A stretch of DNA of 64,000 nt from Symbiodinium sp. CCMP2592 (GCA_905221615.1 CAJNDT010001280.1:292910-356909), one strand, 5' to 3'. Shown: positions 33,401-42,951, counted from the first letter of the stretch. Notes: generated by a model from the letters alone, not told the origin. Made by a program: numbers and translations.

Positions 33401-33595
33401 CTAGGAACTAAACAGCAGCCAAGAGATAGAACCGGCGCCCAAAGGCAAAAAACCGTCTCTTGCCTGGACAATCCAAAGCGCACTGCAGCAACTTCAGTTC
33501 TGGAGTGCACAAACATCACAAATTACAGTGCCGCAGCAGTACAACTACTCAGGGGGCAATCAGCTCAACAGTTTTCCCACTGGTACTCTTTGGTT
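30456..33595. other. Gene-poor unique DNA
   Basis: Contains the GAT/GAC-rich low-complexity segment 31735-31860 (Asp-rich frames), a family 6 MITE at 32513 and a family 7 fragment. ORFs at 31782-32120 and 33004-33324 are not assignable. Confidence 0.4.
32513..32618. mobile_element. MITE family 6 copy
   Basis: Arms TGGGAGTTTCCGAAAATAGG and GTTTTCGAAACCCCCA, centre TAGGATCCTTATTA. A family 7 fragment starts directly after it (32622). Confidence 0.85.
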
Positions 33596-34088
33596 CTACT
33601 CGGCAACAGCTTTGTCAGCCTCCTTCACGGTCTCGTAGACACAAGGGAGGTACCTGTCGTCGAAGGAGTCGATGGCCTCGGATTTGTAGAGCTTCTTTGT
33701 GGTACCGGCAGCGCTTAAACTCACCATCGGCCTTGGCGGGGATCTTGTCCAAGTCGGCCGGCATCTCCCTGCCGAAAGGCGAAGCTGGGGTGTTGTAGTA
33801 CTTCGACGAAATCTGAAGATCTCCTGGACGACGTCCACCTTCGCCTTGCCGGCCACATCCCGCCAGGGGCGGAAGAAGACCTTCAGGTCCTGCTGGTCGT
33901 CGTCGCGAGTGGTTTGGTCGGCATCGTTGTTGTAGCCATCCTTCGCGTTGTCGAAGAACTTCTGAAGCGCCTTGGCAAGGACTAGATAATCTCCTCTGGA
34001 ATGTCCTGGCTGAACTCGTCGCTCTCGCGGAACTTCCTGTCGACGTGGCGTGCCCGCACTTCCCATCTGGGCCATGGCATTTGGGCAC
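33596..34088 (-). pseudogene. GC-rich coding relic with frameshifts, unknown protein
   Basis: Protein-like sequence runs along the minus strand but changes frame at least three times: one frame for KFRESDEFSQDIPEE, a second for LAKALQKFFDNAKDG to AKVDVVQEIFR, a third for SSKYYNTPASPFGREMPADL, then back to the second for KKLYKSEAIDSFDDRYL to a stop at 33596. An in-frame stop also breaks the first segment. It is intron-free and conspicuously GC-rich against its surroundings, as expected of a retrocopied or decaying gene from an expressed locus. The family was not recognised. Confidence 0.6.
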
Positions 34089-34430
34089 TGGGGCCTCGAG
34101 ATTCCTGACTACTGGCGACTCGGGCCCTCAAGATAGTACTGGCAATTATCTAGCCCCCTATGATACAGGGTTTAGGGCAAGGTTTAAAGTTTAGGAATTG
34201 CTTTCGGCATATCGGGTTTATAGGGCTTAGGGCAGGGTTTGGAGTTTAGTTCCGTTTGGACATCGGTTTCGAAACGTCACACGAAGGCGCAGATAGACCA
34301 GGAGGGCATATGCAAGCAGGAGGAAAATCGCGGGGAGTTCTGAGATTTCGGTATTCGGGTTTTGAGGACCTGGGCGCTTGAGTCGCGGGATTTGGGCTTC
34401 AAGTGCTGGATACTTGAGAGTACAAACCCT

Positions 34431-34533
34431 ACCTATAGTCTCCATTGTAGTTCCTACTTTTGGTCTAACCAATTACATATTAAGGATCCTACAAGGTAAC
34501 CCCAAAAACGGAACTACAATGGAGACTATAGGT
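34431..34533. mobile_element. MITE family 1 copy
   Basis: Full-length copy, arms ACCTATAGTCTCCATTGTAG and complement, centre AAGGATCCTA. Only 330 bp from the next copy. Confidence 0.85.
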
Positions 34534-34633
34534 CAACCCCAAACCCCTCAACCCCAAACCCTATACCGCCTTCAGGGTGTTTTTGGCTGAAGGCTGAAGA
34601 CTGGCAGCAGTCTGCCTCCCTCAGCCTAATCCG

Positions 34634-34736
34634 TAAGGGTCCATGTACCCATATAGAGATACATGGGCCCTAATGTACCTATATAGGGACTACATTAACG
34701 CCAATGTATATACTATATAAGTACATGGACCCTTAG
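34634..34736. mobile_element. MITE family 4 copy
   Basis: Arms TAAGGGTCCATGTACC and GTACATGGACCCTTA around repeated ACATGGGCCCTAATGTACC-type sequence. Sits between two family 1 copies. Confidence 0.75.
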
Positions 34737-34860
34737 GGAATCCTAAACAAAAACTCGTCTTCACAATCCTAAACCTTCCTGAAAACGGGTGTGGGGCTTA
34801 TGGGACAGGCAGTTCTGGAAACCTACACCCCGCACCTAAACCACCAGCCCCTACATAATT

Positions 34861-34962
34861 AACTATAGTCCCCATTGTAGTTCCTTTTTTGGTTTAACCA
34901 ATTTTTATATTAAGGATCCTACAAGGTAACCCCAACAAGGAACTACAATGGAGATTATAGGT
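34861..34962. mobile_element. MITE family 1 copy
   Basis: Full-length copy with CTATAGTCCCCATTGTAG left arm and GGAGATTATAGGT right arm. Confidence 0.85.
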
Positions 34963-35029
34963 AGTATCCGTCAGGGTGACCTGTATAGAGTCTTTGAAGA
35001 AGGCCTTCCCAAACACCAAACCCTCCAAC

Positions 35030-35130
35030 CCACACCCTCAACCCTGAGCCCTCAGTTCGAAAACTCTGAAACACTGAAACCCTAAACCCCTAAACCCTGA
35101 AACCCGAAACCCTAAGCCCTCAATTCAAAA
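35030..35130 (-). repeat. Telomere-like block (CCCTAAA)
   Basis: CCCTCAACCCTGAGCCC repeated with CCCTAAACCCC. Confidence 0.6.
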
Positions 35131-35227
35131 ACCCTTTACGCAGGAGAGACCGAGATCTAGCCTGGGCTCGCAGAAGCTCCGCAATTTCGGAAGGAAAGCC
35201 GGCTACCTCGGGGCCAGAAGCACTCAC

Positions 35228-35470
35228 TTTAGGGTTTAGGGTTTTAGGGCTTGTAGGGATTAGGGTTTAAGCTTTTAGGGCTTGTAGGGATTGGGGTTTA
35301 GGGTTTTGGGACTTGTGGAATTTAGGGTTTGCAGGGCTTCAGGTGGAAGTCCAGGGTCGTTCTGGGTGCTCTGGATCTCGGGTGCTGGAGTTCAGGGTTT
35401 AGGGCTTAGGGGATAGAAGATCGAACGTGAATAGAAGGTTTAGGGGTGTAGGGTTTAGGAAGAAGATCGA
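35228..35470 (+). repeat. Telomere-like block (TTTAGGG)
   Basis: TTTAGGGTTTTAGGGCTTG recurs with a period of about 45 bp, then degenerates. Confidence 0.65.
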
Positions 35471-35753
35471 GGCTGATACTGCTCCTTCCGCACTGGGGTT
35501 TGGGCTTTTTTTTGGTTTTAAGCTCCTTGTCCCTCCGCAACATCCGGGGTTTAGGGTTTAGGATCTTGGCTGCGGAGTTTTAGAAGGATCGCTCAGGACA
35601 GCTTGAATGCCTGCACATCAGCCACCTGTACAAACCCCGAAGTATGTCTGCAACCCTGAACCCCTAAATAAACCGCAAACCTTGTAAACCCAACCTTGCA
35701 TTGAACCCTAAATCCCTGACCTGAAATACCGCCCCTCTCGAACCTTATTGTAT

Positions 35754-35838
35754 ACCTATAGTCTCCAAAGTAGTTCCTTTAGGATCCTTAAAAAAAATTG
35801 GTTAAACCAAAAAAGGAACTGCAATGGATACCTTAGGT
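35754..35838. mobile_element. MITE family 1 copy, shortened, opposite orientation
   Basis: The centre runs AGGATCCTTAA then TTGGTTAAACC, the reverse of the other copies. About 15-20 bp shorter, and the right arm is degenerate. Confidence 0.75.
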
Positions 35839-36132
35839 AAACCTATAAAAAAAACCCTCCCAAAAGATCTGGGGCCTCCTGTGCCCACTGCGCCACATCC
35901 TCCACGCTCCACGCGCTGAGTGGACGTACGGCGCGCTGGGGACTCGGGTCCTCGAGGTGGTTTAGGGGTTAGGGTCAGAGTCTCAATTCGGGTTTAGGGT
36001 TTTAAGGGTCAGAGTCTAACTTAGGGTTTAGGGTTTAGGGTCAGAGTCTAAAGGCTTCAGGTATGGGGCTCTTTTGGGGAACGATGCATTTGGACTCACG
36101 TGTTCGAAATCCACTGGATCATTCCATCTTCA

Positions 36133-36181
36133 TATATATATATATACACACACATACATTTGTACATACATACACACCTAC

Positions 36182-36214
<33 letters not shown>

Positions 36215-36262
36215 TGTGTATATACATATATACACACATACATACATATACATACACATGCA
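36133..36262. repeat. TA/TACA microsatellite
   Basis: TATATA and ACATAC units. A similar tract lies at 37200-37330. Confidence 0.85.
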
Positions 36263-38040
36263 AGTAAACCCCAAGCCTGAGTGCTTGGAGCCGAAGCCCT
36301 CAGGTACAAGCCAAAGCTTAAAGTTGGGATAGACTAACCAGATCCCCTAAGCCCTAAGCTGCAACAAAAACACTCCTAAGCCCTAAACCACATAAGAAAC
36401 CACTGAACTTCCTAGGTCCTAGACCCCAAGCCCTAAGCCGCCACCTGGCCCGAACTGAACCCCGGAAGCGTGCACTCAAGACCCAGAACTCCAGGGTCCA
36501 AAACAGCTCTCACAGGCAAAGGTCAAGCAAAGCATACATCGACCCGCGAAGCCCATGCTCCTTAACTGAGGAATGTGCCCTAAATAAGCAGGGAGCCTGA
36601 CTCTTCGAGTTTGAAGTGTGTCTCTTGAACAGTGATCGAGTATTGGACCCTGCAAAAAGGGTGTTTGGTCAGATTTAGTAAGGTGTCGGCAAGCATATTC
36701 CAATACAAGTACTATCCTTCTGTCGACATGCTTGGGTGAAGAAACCCCGAAGCCACACGGTGGACAAGTGAACCGATGAGCTTCCTTCCCAGACCTGAAC
36801 GTGCAATTTCGGAGGCCTATATTTCCCCTCTCCAAATGAGTTGGCTCCCTAAATATGAACCCCAAGCCCTGATGCCCGAGTTCCTAAAGTTCCTAAGACC
36901 CTTGCTTGGAGGTTCATGGGTAGTTAGAAGAACGGTAAGAAGTCCACCAATATGGGTTAACTATACTTACCGTACTTATAACCCCACTTATGACTACCCT
37001 AAAACCCTATAAACCCTATGACCTTAAACCCGATTCCCTTAAAGGAACCCTAAACCCTAAACCCTAATCCCTTAAAGGAACCATACTTGTGAACCGCCAA
37101 GGGTACGGCAAGAGACCCGGCGAGTCCTCTCTCCGCGGTGGGCGGCTGAGACTCCGGCCTGGACCCATCCAGGCCGATATACAAAGAGATCTCAACCAAT
37201 GTGTGAGTATATACACCCATGTATGTATGTGTATGTATGTATATGTATATATGTATATTCTATTATACATGTATATATATATATACAGATATGTACATCA
37301 TACAGATAGAGACATAGGTATACACAAAGACTTTTATATACATACCTCATATTCGGTGCATATGTTAAGATTCGAGAGGGCTGAATGTTGTGCTTTCAGG
37401 TGTATTCCTTAATGTAGGGCAATGTAGGGGTATTGGGCTCTCTCAAGCAGGCAAGGTTTTGGTAGAGCTTTTACCAATGTTCATAGGATTTTGGATCCCC
37501 TGTGGTTAGGGGAATTTGCCTTACGCCTTGAGTTATAGAAAGGGTGTTGCTAACATTTACGGGCTGCTCTTTCGATCCGAGGTGCTTGGCTTCGCTCGTT
37601 CGGACACTATAAACACTTATAGACAACCGGATAGCTCAAGTTGTCGTTTGCATACCGTATGAAGCTGAACCCTGACAGGCAACAAGCTCCAAAGTAGGTT
37701 CAACACTTGCGTCAGGCGGGTTTCATGCCTGTTGAGTATAATGTCCTTGGATTTTGAGGTAGCTGCATGGGTTTAGGTTCTAAAGCACAGTCACTTGTGT
37801 GACTGTTGTTCTGGAACATGAGCTTGCCGCGGCAGACCGAGTGCGTTGTCTCAGGTCTGGATATGGTTTAACGCCCGAGACTCAAATCTGCCTTCAGCTA
37901 CTAATGAACGACCGAACTACACAAGCATTTCGGTCAATGGTCTAATTCAGAACACTCAGACCCTAAATCCCTGCATCGCAACTCCTCGGCCGACACCTCA
38001 GTAGCCCAGTGCTGGCTCAACCCAAAAGCCCAAAGCCCTG
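36263..38040. other. Gene-poor unique DNA
   Basis: A partial family 3-like motif near 36907, a microsatellite at 37200-37330 and unique sequence. No convincing coding frame. Confidence 0.4.
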
Positions 38041-38149
38041 CCCAGAGCCTCCAAAACCCCTTAATTAAGGAATATACCTTAAATTATATTGGGGATCCTG
38101 TTATACTTTAAGGTATATTCCTTAATTAAGGGGTGTTGGGGTCTCTGGG
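38041..38149. mobile_element. MITE family 5 copy
   Basis: Arms CCCAGAGCCTCCAAAACCCC and GGGGTGTTGGGGTCTCTGGG with the AATTAAGGAATATACC inner repeat on both sides of GGGGATCC. AAGCCCTGC occurs on both flanks. Confidence 0.85.
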
Positions 38150-38573
38150 TGAAGCCCTGCACACGAAACACTAAAGACTTGAGGCCCCCCAGTGTCAGCA
38201 CCTTGATAGTGCAGTGTTGAAAGCTTTAGGCAAAAACCCTGAACTGCAGAAAGCCTAAAGTAAGCCTGGAACCCTATCAGGACACCACAAAAGTACCCTT
38301 AATCGCTGCTCAAACTACTTTGATAACGGAGGGAGGATCACGACGTCTGAGCTGCCGGTCGTCTAATTGCCCAAAACCCTTAATCTCAAAACCCGAAACC
38401 CCAAAGAGCAGTACTAAATGCCGAAACCTTGGCCCTACACCCCTAAACGCCTGGCCCTAACCCTAAACCTCTAAGCCGCAAAACCCCAAACCCCTACGCC
38501 ACAAAAAGCCTGAATCTTGAAACCCTGAACCATTCTAAAACCCAGAAGTCCTCTAAACCCCCGACAGTAGAAG

Positions 38574-38669
38574 CCAGAAAGTTGGAACATCAATACCCTC
38601 ATGGCCTTAAAGGTAAAGTATAGGGGATCCCAGCACCAATCATCCTAAATCCATGTTCCAACTTTCTGG
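38574..38669. mobile_element. Palindromic element, single copy
   Basis: Arms CCAGAAAGTTGGAACAT and CCATGTTCCAACTTTCTGG, centre AGGGGATCCC. Confidence 0.8.
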
Positions 38670-38681
38670 GGTTCAATATAC

Positions 38682-38790
38682 CCAGAGGGTCCATATACAT
38701 TACCATTGTGGAATTAGGTCCCAAAAGACCATCCCCATTATGGCTTCGGGGACCTAGTTCCATAATAGCAGTGTATATGGACCCTCTTGG
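38682..38790. mobile_element. Palindromic element, single copy
   Basis: Arms CCAGAGGGTCCATATACA and TGTATATGGACCCTCTTGG with inner AATTAGGTCCC and complement GGACCTAGTTCC. Lies between the element at 38574 and the introner copy at 38797. Confidence 0.8.
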
Positions 38791-38796
38791 ATAATT

Positions 38797-38881
38797 TACT
38801 GAACTTAGAACCCTAGCAAAAATTATAATTTTAGCTGCTTCTTAGGCATTAGAATAAATCATTTCTAAGTACCCCTAGGAG
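38797..38881 (-). mobile_element. Introner-like element, dispersed copy 3
   Basis: A shortened copy (85 bp) of the element at 10663-10761, with the same TACTGAACTTAGAACCC end and AAGTACCCCT end. It is flanked by AATT at 38793-38796 and 38882-38885. It sits 6 bp after another palindromic element (38682-38790), in a cluster of three mobile elements. Confidence 0.65.
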
Positions 38882-39077
38882 AATTGAACCCTGAACCCTA
38901 TTAACTCACGTGGCCTTCCCGTCCTCGGGGCGAGGGTGCGTCCTTGTCCCCGGCCTCGCGACCTCCGCCCACAGTCGGGGCGTGGGGTTTAGGGTTTAGG
39001 AGGGGCAGGGGACTTAGTAAGGGCTCCTTTAAGGGATCTATGGGGTTCCTTAAAGGGATCTATGGAGTTTAGGGTTT

Positions 39078-39169
39078 ACTTACCGTTGGCTAGTAGGGAA
39101 TGGAAGAATGGTAGTAATAGTAGTTCTAATTATACCCCATTCTCCATTCCCTACTAACCAAAGGTAAGT
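39078..39169. mobile_element. Palindromic element, single copy
   Basis: Arms ACTTACCGTTGGCTAGTAGG and CCTACTAACCAAAGGTAAGT with inner GAATGG repeats, embedded in TTTAGGG sequence. Confidence 0.75.
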
Positions 39170-39462
39170 TTAGGGTTTAGGAGTGTAGGGGTTTAGGGTT
39201 TAAGGATTTTCGGTTTTAGAAACCCACCTCTTCACATGAATGTAGGGGTGCATGCATGTACACACACTGAGATTTTGCATGTATTGTTGATTTATTCATG
39301 TTGAGGTATACTGCATATGTATAGAGGACGATAGTGGGACACATACATACATAGACATCTGGTTTTATAGGCTAGAGAGTTTATAGGAGTCTATAGGGTG
39401 TTGCAGGCTGCTCGGGGCTTCATCAGGGTTGTCAAAGGGATCACTTGGGGTTTGTAGGGTTC

Positions 39463-39528
39463 TACAATTAGGGTTTAGGGTTTAGGGTTTGGGGTTTAGG
39501 GTTTAGGGTTTAGGGTCCTCTAAACCCT
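39463..39528 (+). repeat. Telomere-like block with strand switch
   Basis: TTTAGGG units run into GTCCTCTAAACCCTAAG, so the repeat changes strand within a few bases. Confidence 0.75.
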
Positions 39529-39759
39529 AAGATTGGAAGGGTTGGCGGTTTGGGGCTCCTGCTTCCCTAAACCCGAAGGGCGTGAATATCTTCTTAGCTA
39601 AAGAGTACACCTTGCATCATAATGGCACGCCCCCTATAGTTCGTTCTGGATTGCCTAAGTAACCTGTTTTTTTTGGGGGGGGTCTCGGGTGAACCGTAGC
39701 TACCTGACCACCAAACCTCACCTGAACCCCAAGCCCCTCAATCTCAGAAGCCCCAAAAC

Positions 39760-39912
39760 CCTAAACCCTAAATCCCTAAACCCTTAATCCCTAAAACCTA
39801 AATTAACTAAACCCTAAATCCCTAACCCTTAATCCCTAAAGCCTAAATTAGCTAAACCCTGAATCCCTAAACCCTTAATCCCTAACCCGAAATCAAAAAA
39901 ACCCAAATCCCT
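39760..39912 (-). repeat. Telomere-like block (CCCTAAA)
   Basis: CCCTAAATCCCTAAACCCTTA units with a higher-order repeat of about 60 bp. Confidence 0.8.
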
Positions 39913-40009
39913 AAACCCTCAGACGCCGGCCTCTGGTGGCGACTGCCCGTGGAGGCAATGACTGCGACCTCTGCGCCAGACCTCTCCGGAGGGCCTGGCT
40001 GGATCTATC

Positions 40010-40164
40010 TGGGAGTTTCCGAAAATTAGGGGTACCTTAAACGGGATCTCTAAGGGTTCCTTAGCGGGATGTACAAGGGTTCTGTAAAGGGTCTAAGGTC
40101 TAGAGTTTCCGAAACCTAGGGGTATCTTATTCGGGGGTCCTTATACGAGGGGCGGAAACCCTCA
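40010..40164. mobile_element. MITE family 6 copy, expanded
   Basis: 155 bp. It contains the GAGTTTCCGAAA end twice (40013 and 40105) and ends GGCGGAAACCCTCATA, so it is probably a nested or partly duplicated copy. Confidence 0.65.
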
Positions 40165-40345
40165 TATACCTAGACCCCCCAACAACCCTAAAATATGCCC
40201 CAAATACCCGCTACTAAGGGCCATAGGGCCTCTGTTAAAGGGCTCTTGGAGGTCCTGGTAGTGGAGGAGCCTGAATGCGGTTTCGAACAGCTTTGAATAG
40301 GGTCGAACAGGGCTTTGTGGGCTTTCACGCAGCCGCGCTGGAACT

Positions 40346-40418
40346 GGCTTGTAATGTTTTATAAAACAGTGTTCTATAAAACACTACAAGCCTGTTTTAT
40401 AAAACACTACATGTAAGG
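40346..40418. repeat. TTTTATAAAACA palindromic repeats
   Basis: Four copies of a TTTTATAAAACA/TCTATAAAACAC motif arranged so that GGCTTGTAATG and CACTACAAGCC pair. A hairpin-forming short repeat. Confidence 0.65.
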
Positions 40419-40927
40419 CTTTAGTATCGGGGCGTTAGCAAGAGGAAACGGTGTTACATAGTAGTATCACCATATAGGGACTATAACGGAACACTACCCC
40501 TGGTTGTTCAGACCCCTAGACTATGACATCGAAGTCTGTTTGGCGGGTCCAGGGAAGAACTGAGGGTTCTTATTCAGGAAAGCTTTTCAAAGTCAGCCTC
40601 TCTATACAGGTCGCGAAGGATTCTGGGCCTGGGGAGGGGGCATTGGACTCTGAATCAACATGCTTTGACATTCCTTGTAACAGAGACGTGTATCAGCCGG
40701 ACAGCTGTTCAGGCATCGGGTGAACCGACCACAGCCTAGTGAGTCGTACATATGCCAAACTTCCTCTCAGGGTGAGATGAAGAGCTCGAATGTCAAAGAC
40801 TTCCAGCTGAGGTTTAGGATTTCTGGATGGAATCCATCACCCTGAAACAGAACCCTCCAAACCCCCAAGACCTTGACTGTCAGGGTATCGTCCTCAACGA
40901 TTCGTGCCTCCTGAGCACTGCAAGGAT

Positions 40928-41035
40928 ACTACGGCCTTGATAATTAGAACAAGGTTTCGGGGCCCATTATACTGTAATTCTCATGAGTAACCCCCACAAC
41001 AGTATAAGTAATTATTAATAATTAAGGCCCCTATA
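40928..41035. mobile_element. MITE family 7 copy
   Basis: Left end CTACGGCCTTGATAATTAGA, inner GTTTCGGGGCCCATTATAC, right end AATAATTAAGGCCCCTATA. Confidence 0.8.
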
Positions 41036-41369
41036 ATAACTTGAAGTAGCTGGATGGTTGAGCCCTTCCTGCTACTTGTACTTACGACTAAGCCCACACG
41101 CTCGCAGACATCGGCATGCAAGAAGCATCCCGTGATTAGTCCGCGCGTGGAATCCCTCCTGTACTAGGCTCTTCGACCTCGCTCTTTGACCTGACACCTT
41201 TTGATACAAAACATTAGGGCGACCCTCCAGGGATCCTTGTGACGCCCGTACAGCACCATAAACTCCATGTACCTCTCAAGCCCCGTAGGAAACCTTCAAA
41301 ACAATCTAGTAAAATGCTTCTGTGGCCATCGGAAACCCTTATCACAAAGAAAAGGCCGTTAATAGAGGG

Positions 41370-41552
41370 GCTCTAATAATCAGAATAGGGGTTTGGGTGT
41401 ATCTTACACTACAATCATGATGAACCACTACAATAGTAATGCTTAGCTAATCCCAACAAGTCATTCCACATAAGGCTAACGGTACCAAAAACAATTATCC
41501 CCAATCGATACCTGGAACCGTATTGGAAATTATTTAGGCCCATAAACCCCTA
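41370..41552. mobile_element. MITE family 7 copy with internal insertion
   Basis: Left end GGGGCTCTAATAATCAGAAT and right end GAAATTATTTAGGCCC are separated by about 180 bp, 80 more than usual. The extra part (41450-41520) shows no repeat that I recognise. Confidence 0.55.
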
Positions 41553-41653
41553 AACCTACAGTATTTAGTCTCCTCTAGTACATCCTCCACAACTGTGCTC
41601 CTCATAGTCCAACTGCCCAGCCGGGCTCGGAGACCTGTCGCAGGCTTTAGGGT

Positions 41654-41908
41654 CTAGGCACCTTTGAGGCTTTGGACTTTGAGCTCTAGGGTTTCGGACT
41701 TACTGGCATCTACCGAGTGGGTTGTGCAGGGTCCCGTAAGCGTGTTGTCAGGCTGCTCCGGGTTCCTCAAGACGTCGTTTGTGCGGCTTCTTAAACGTTC
41801 TTCTAAGAGTTTTCTGAGGGGTGCTATACAGGTACCTGCCCGGGGTGCACATAGTCGAAGCTTCCAACTCCAGGCAGGAAGCCGGGTTTGCTGTTGCTCT
41901 ACACTCAT
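41654..41908 (-). CDS. Possible coding segment, unknown
   Basis: An 84-codon ORF with an ATG start (MSVEQQQTRLPAWSWKL) and a charged helix-like middle (IAPLRKLLEERLRSRTNDVL). The opposite strand is open too (41664-42068), so strand assignment is uncertain. A MITE with an 8-bp target duplication follows at 41959-42068. No family recognised. Confidence 0.22.
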   Translation of the reverse strand: MSVEQQQTRLPAWSWKLRLCAPRAGTCIAPLRKLLEERLRSRTNDVLRNPEQPDNTLTGPCTTHSVDASKSETLELKVQSLKGA

Positions 41909-41958
41909 GCCTGTTGATCCCGTGCTCTTGCTGCGGTGGCCGGATTTAGGCCTGTACC

Positions 41959-42068
41959 TCGAGTACGGCCCCCATACAGTAAGAGTCCATAATAGGGCTA
42001 CTATTAAGGTCCTATATATCTATATTATGAATATTATTCAACTATTACTGAGTGGGGGCCGTACCTAA
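41959..42068. mobile_element. Palindromic element with 8-bp target duplication
   Basis: Arms GTACGGCCCCCATACAGTAA and TTACTGAGTGGGGGCCGTAC. The octamer CCTGTACC flanks it at 41951-41958 and 42069-42076. Confidence 0.8.
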
Positions 42069-42167
42069 CCTGTACCGGATTTCCGAAAACCTTCAACAAT
42101 CGGAGTCTGCTGGCCTGGGTGAGACCGGCGACACTGGAGGAGTTTTGGGCTCGCCCTGCAAGGCACA

Positions 42168-42271
42168 AGTTTAGGGTTTAGGGTTTTGGGGTTTTGGGTT
42201 TAGGGTTTTGGGGTTTAGGGTTTTGGGGTTTAGGGTTTAGGGTTTTGGGGTTTAGGGTTTAGGGTTTAGGA
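42168..42271 (+). repeat. Telomere-like block (TTTAGGG/TTTTGGGG)
   Basis: Alternating GTTTAGGG and GTTTTGGG units. This is the last block before the retrotransposon; none follows until after 61.6 kb. Confidence 0.85.
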
Positions 42272-42362
42272 GCCGTGGTAATTCAGACTAAGGGTTTGGT
42301 GATCAGACTAGGGATTTGGTGTATGTTGTAGTATGAGTATAAGCATGACTATACCGAGATAC

Positions 42363-42461
42363 GAATACCCCTTCATTAAGCAATGCACCCTAAATTATAA
42401 GGGGCTTCATATTATGGTTTGAACTATATTCATTAATTAAGGGGGTGTTGGTCTCTCTGGG
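42363..42461. mobile_element. MITE family 5 copy with 13-bp flanking repeats
   Basis: Degenerate left arm (CCCCTTCATTAAG), better right arm (CATTAATTAAGGGGGTG then CTCTCTGGG). TATACCGAGATAC is repeated at 42350-42362 and 42462-42474. It stands 124 bp outside the retrotransposon end. Confidence 0.75.
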
Positions 42462-42584
42462 TATACCGAGATACCATTGCAACATAATCTATTCCGAAGT
42501 CTCGGCTGAAGGGCTTTGCATTTGGTTGGGTTAACCTGGTTGTGTGCAGTATGCGATTCTAGCATAAAGTATATCGTGAATTTG

Positions 42585-42689
42585 TATGACTCCCTACGCT
42601 CCCTAGTGCAAGCGATGCTTCGGCACTCACTTTTTGTGTGTTCACGCCGAACATCTGTTTGTAGTAGGAGCTTTGACACACACTCCCCA
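42585..42689 (-). repeat. Terminal repeat B2 of the YR retrotransposon
   Basis: 105 bp that ends the element on its 3' side. It is colinear with B1 but lacks the 68-bp insert, the break falling after GGAGCT on the plus strand. The outer edge shares only TA with the A repeat edge, consistent with a recombinase crossover and no target-site duplication. Confidence 0.82.
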
Positions 42690-42707
42690 CAGGGTGGAGC
42701 GGGCGGG

Positions 42708-42780
42708 CCCCTGGAATTCTCGAGAGGGAATGCCCCAGAAATTCGCTACATGCGTCAAAACTGCACAAATAGTGCTCATA
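42708..42780 (-). repeat. Terminal repeat A2 of the YR retrotransposon
   Basis: The second copy of the 73-bp A repeat, same orientation as A1. It abuts B1 (sharing the bases TA at 42779-42780) and is separated from B2 by 18 bp. In PAT/Ngaro elements this internal A2 is part of the template that regenerates the full ends. Confidence 0.85.
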
Positions 42781-42951
42781 TGACTCCCTACGCTCCCTAG
42801 TGCAAGCGATGCTTCGGCACTCACTTTTTGTGTGTTCACGCCGAACATCTGTTTGTAGTAGGAGCTCTGCCACGCGAGCTGAGCGACTGCTGAAAGAAAT
42901 GCCAGCGCAACGATGCGCCAACACTTCAAAGTCTTTGACACACACTCCCCA
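42779..42951 (-). repeat. Terminal repeat B1 of the YR retrotransposon (with 68-bp insert)
   Basis: Matches B2 (42585-42689) except for an extra 68 bp at about 42867-42934. Both copies begin, on the plus strand, TATGACTCCCTACGCTCCC, and end TTGACACACACTCCCCA. It lies about 100 bp after the stop codon of the methyltransferase-like ORF. Confidence 0.82.
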
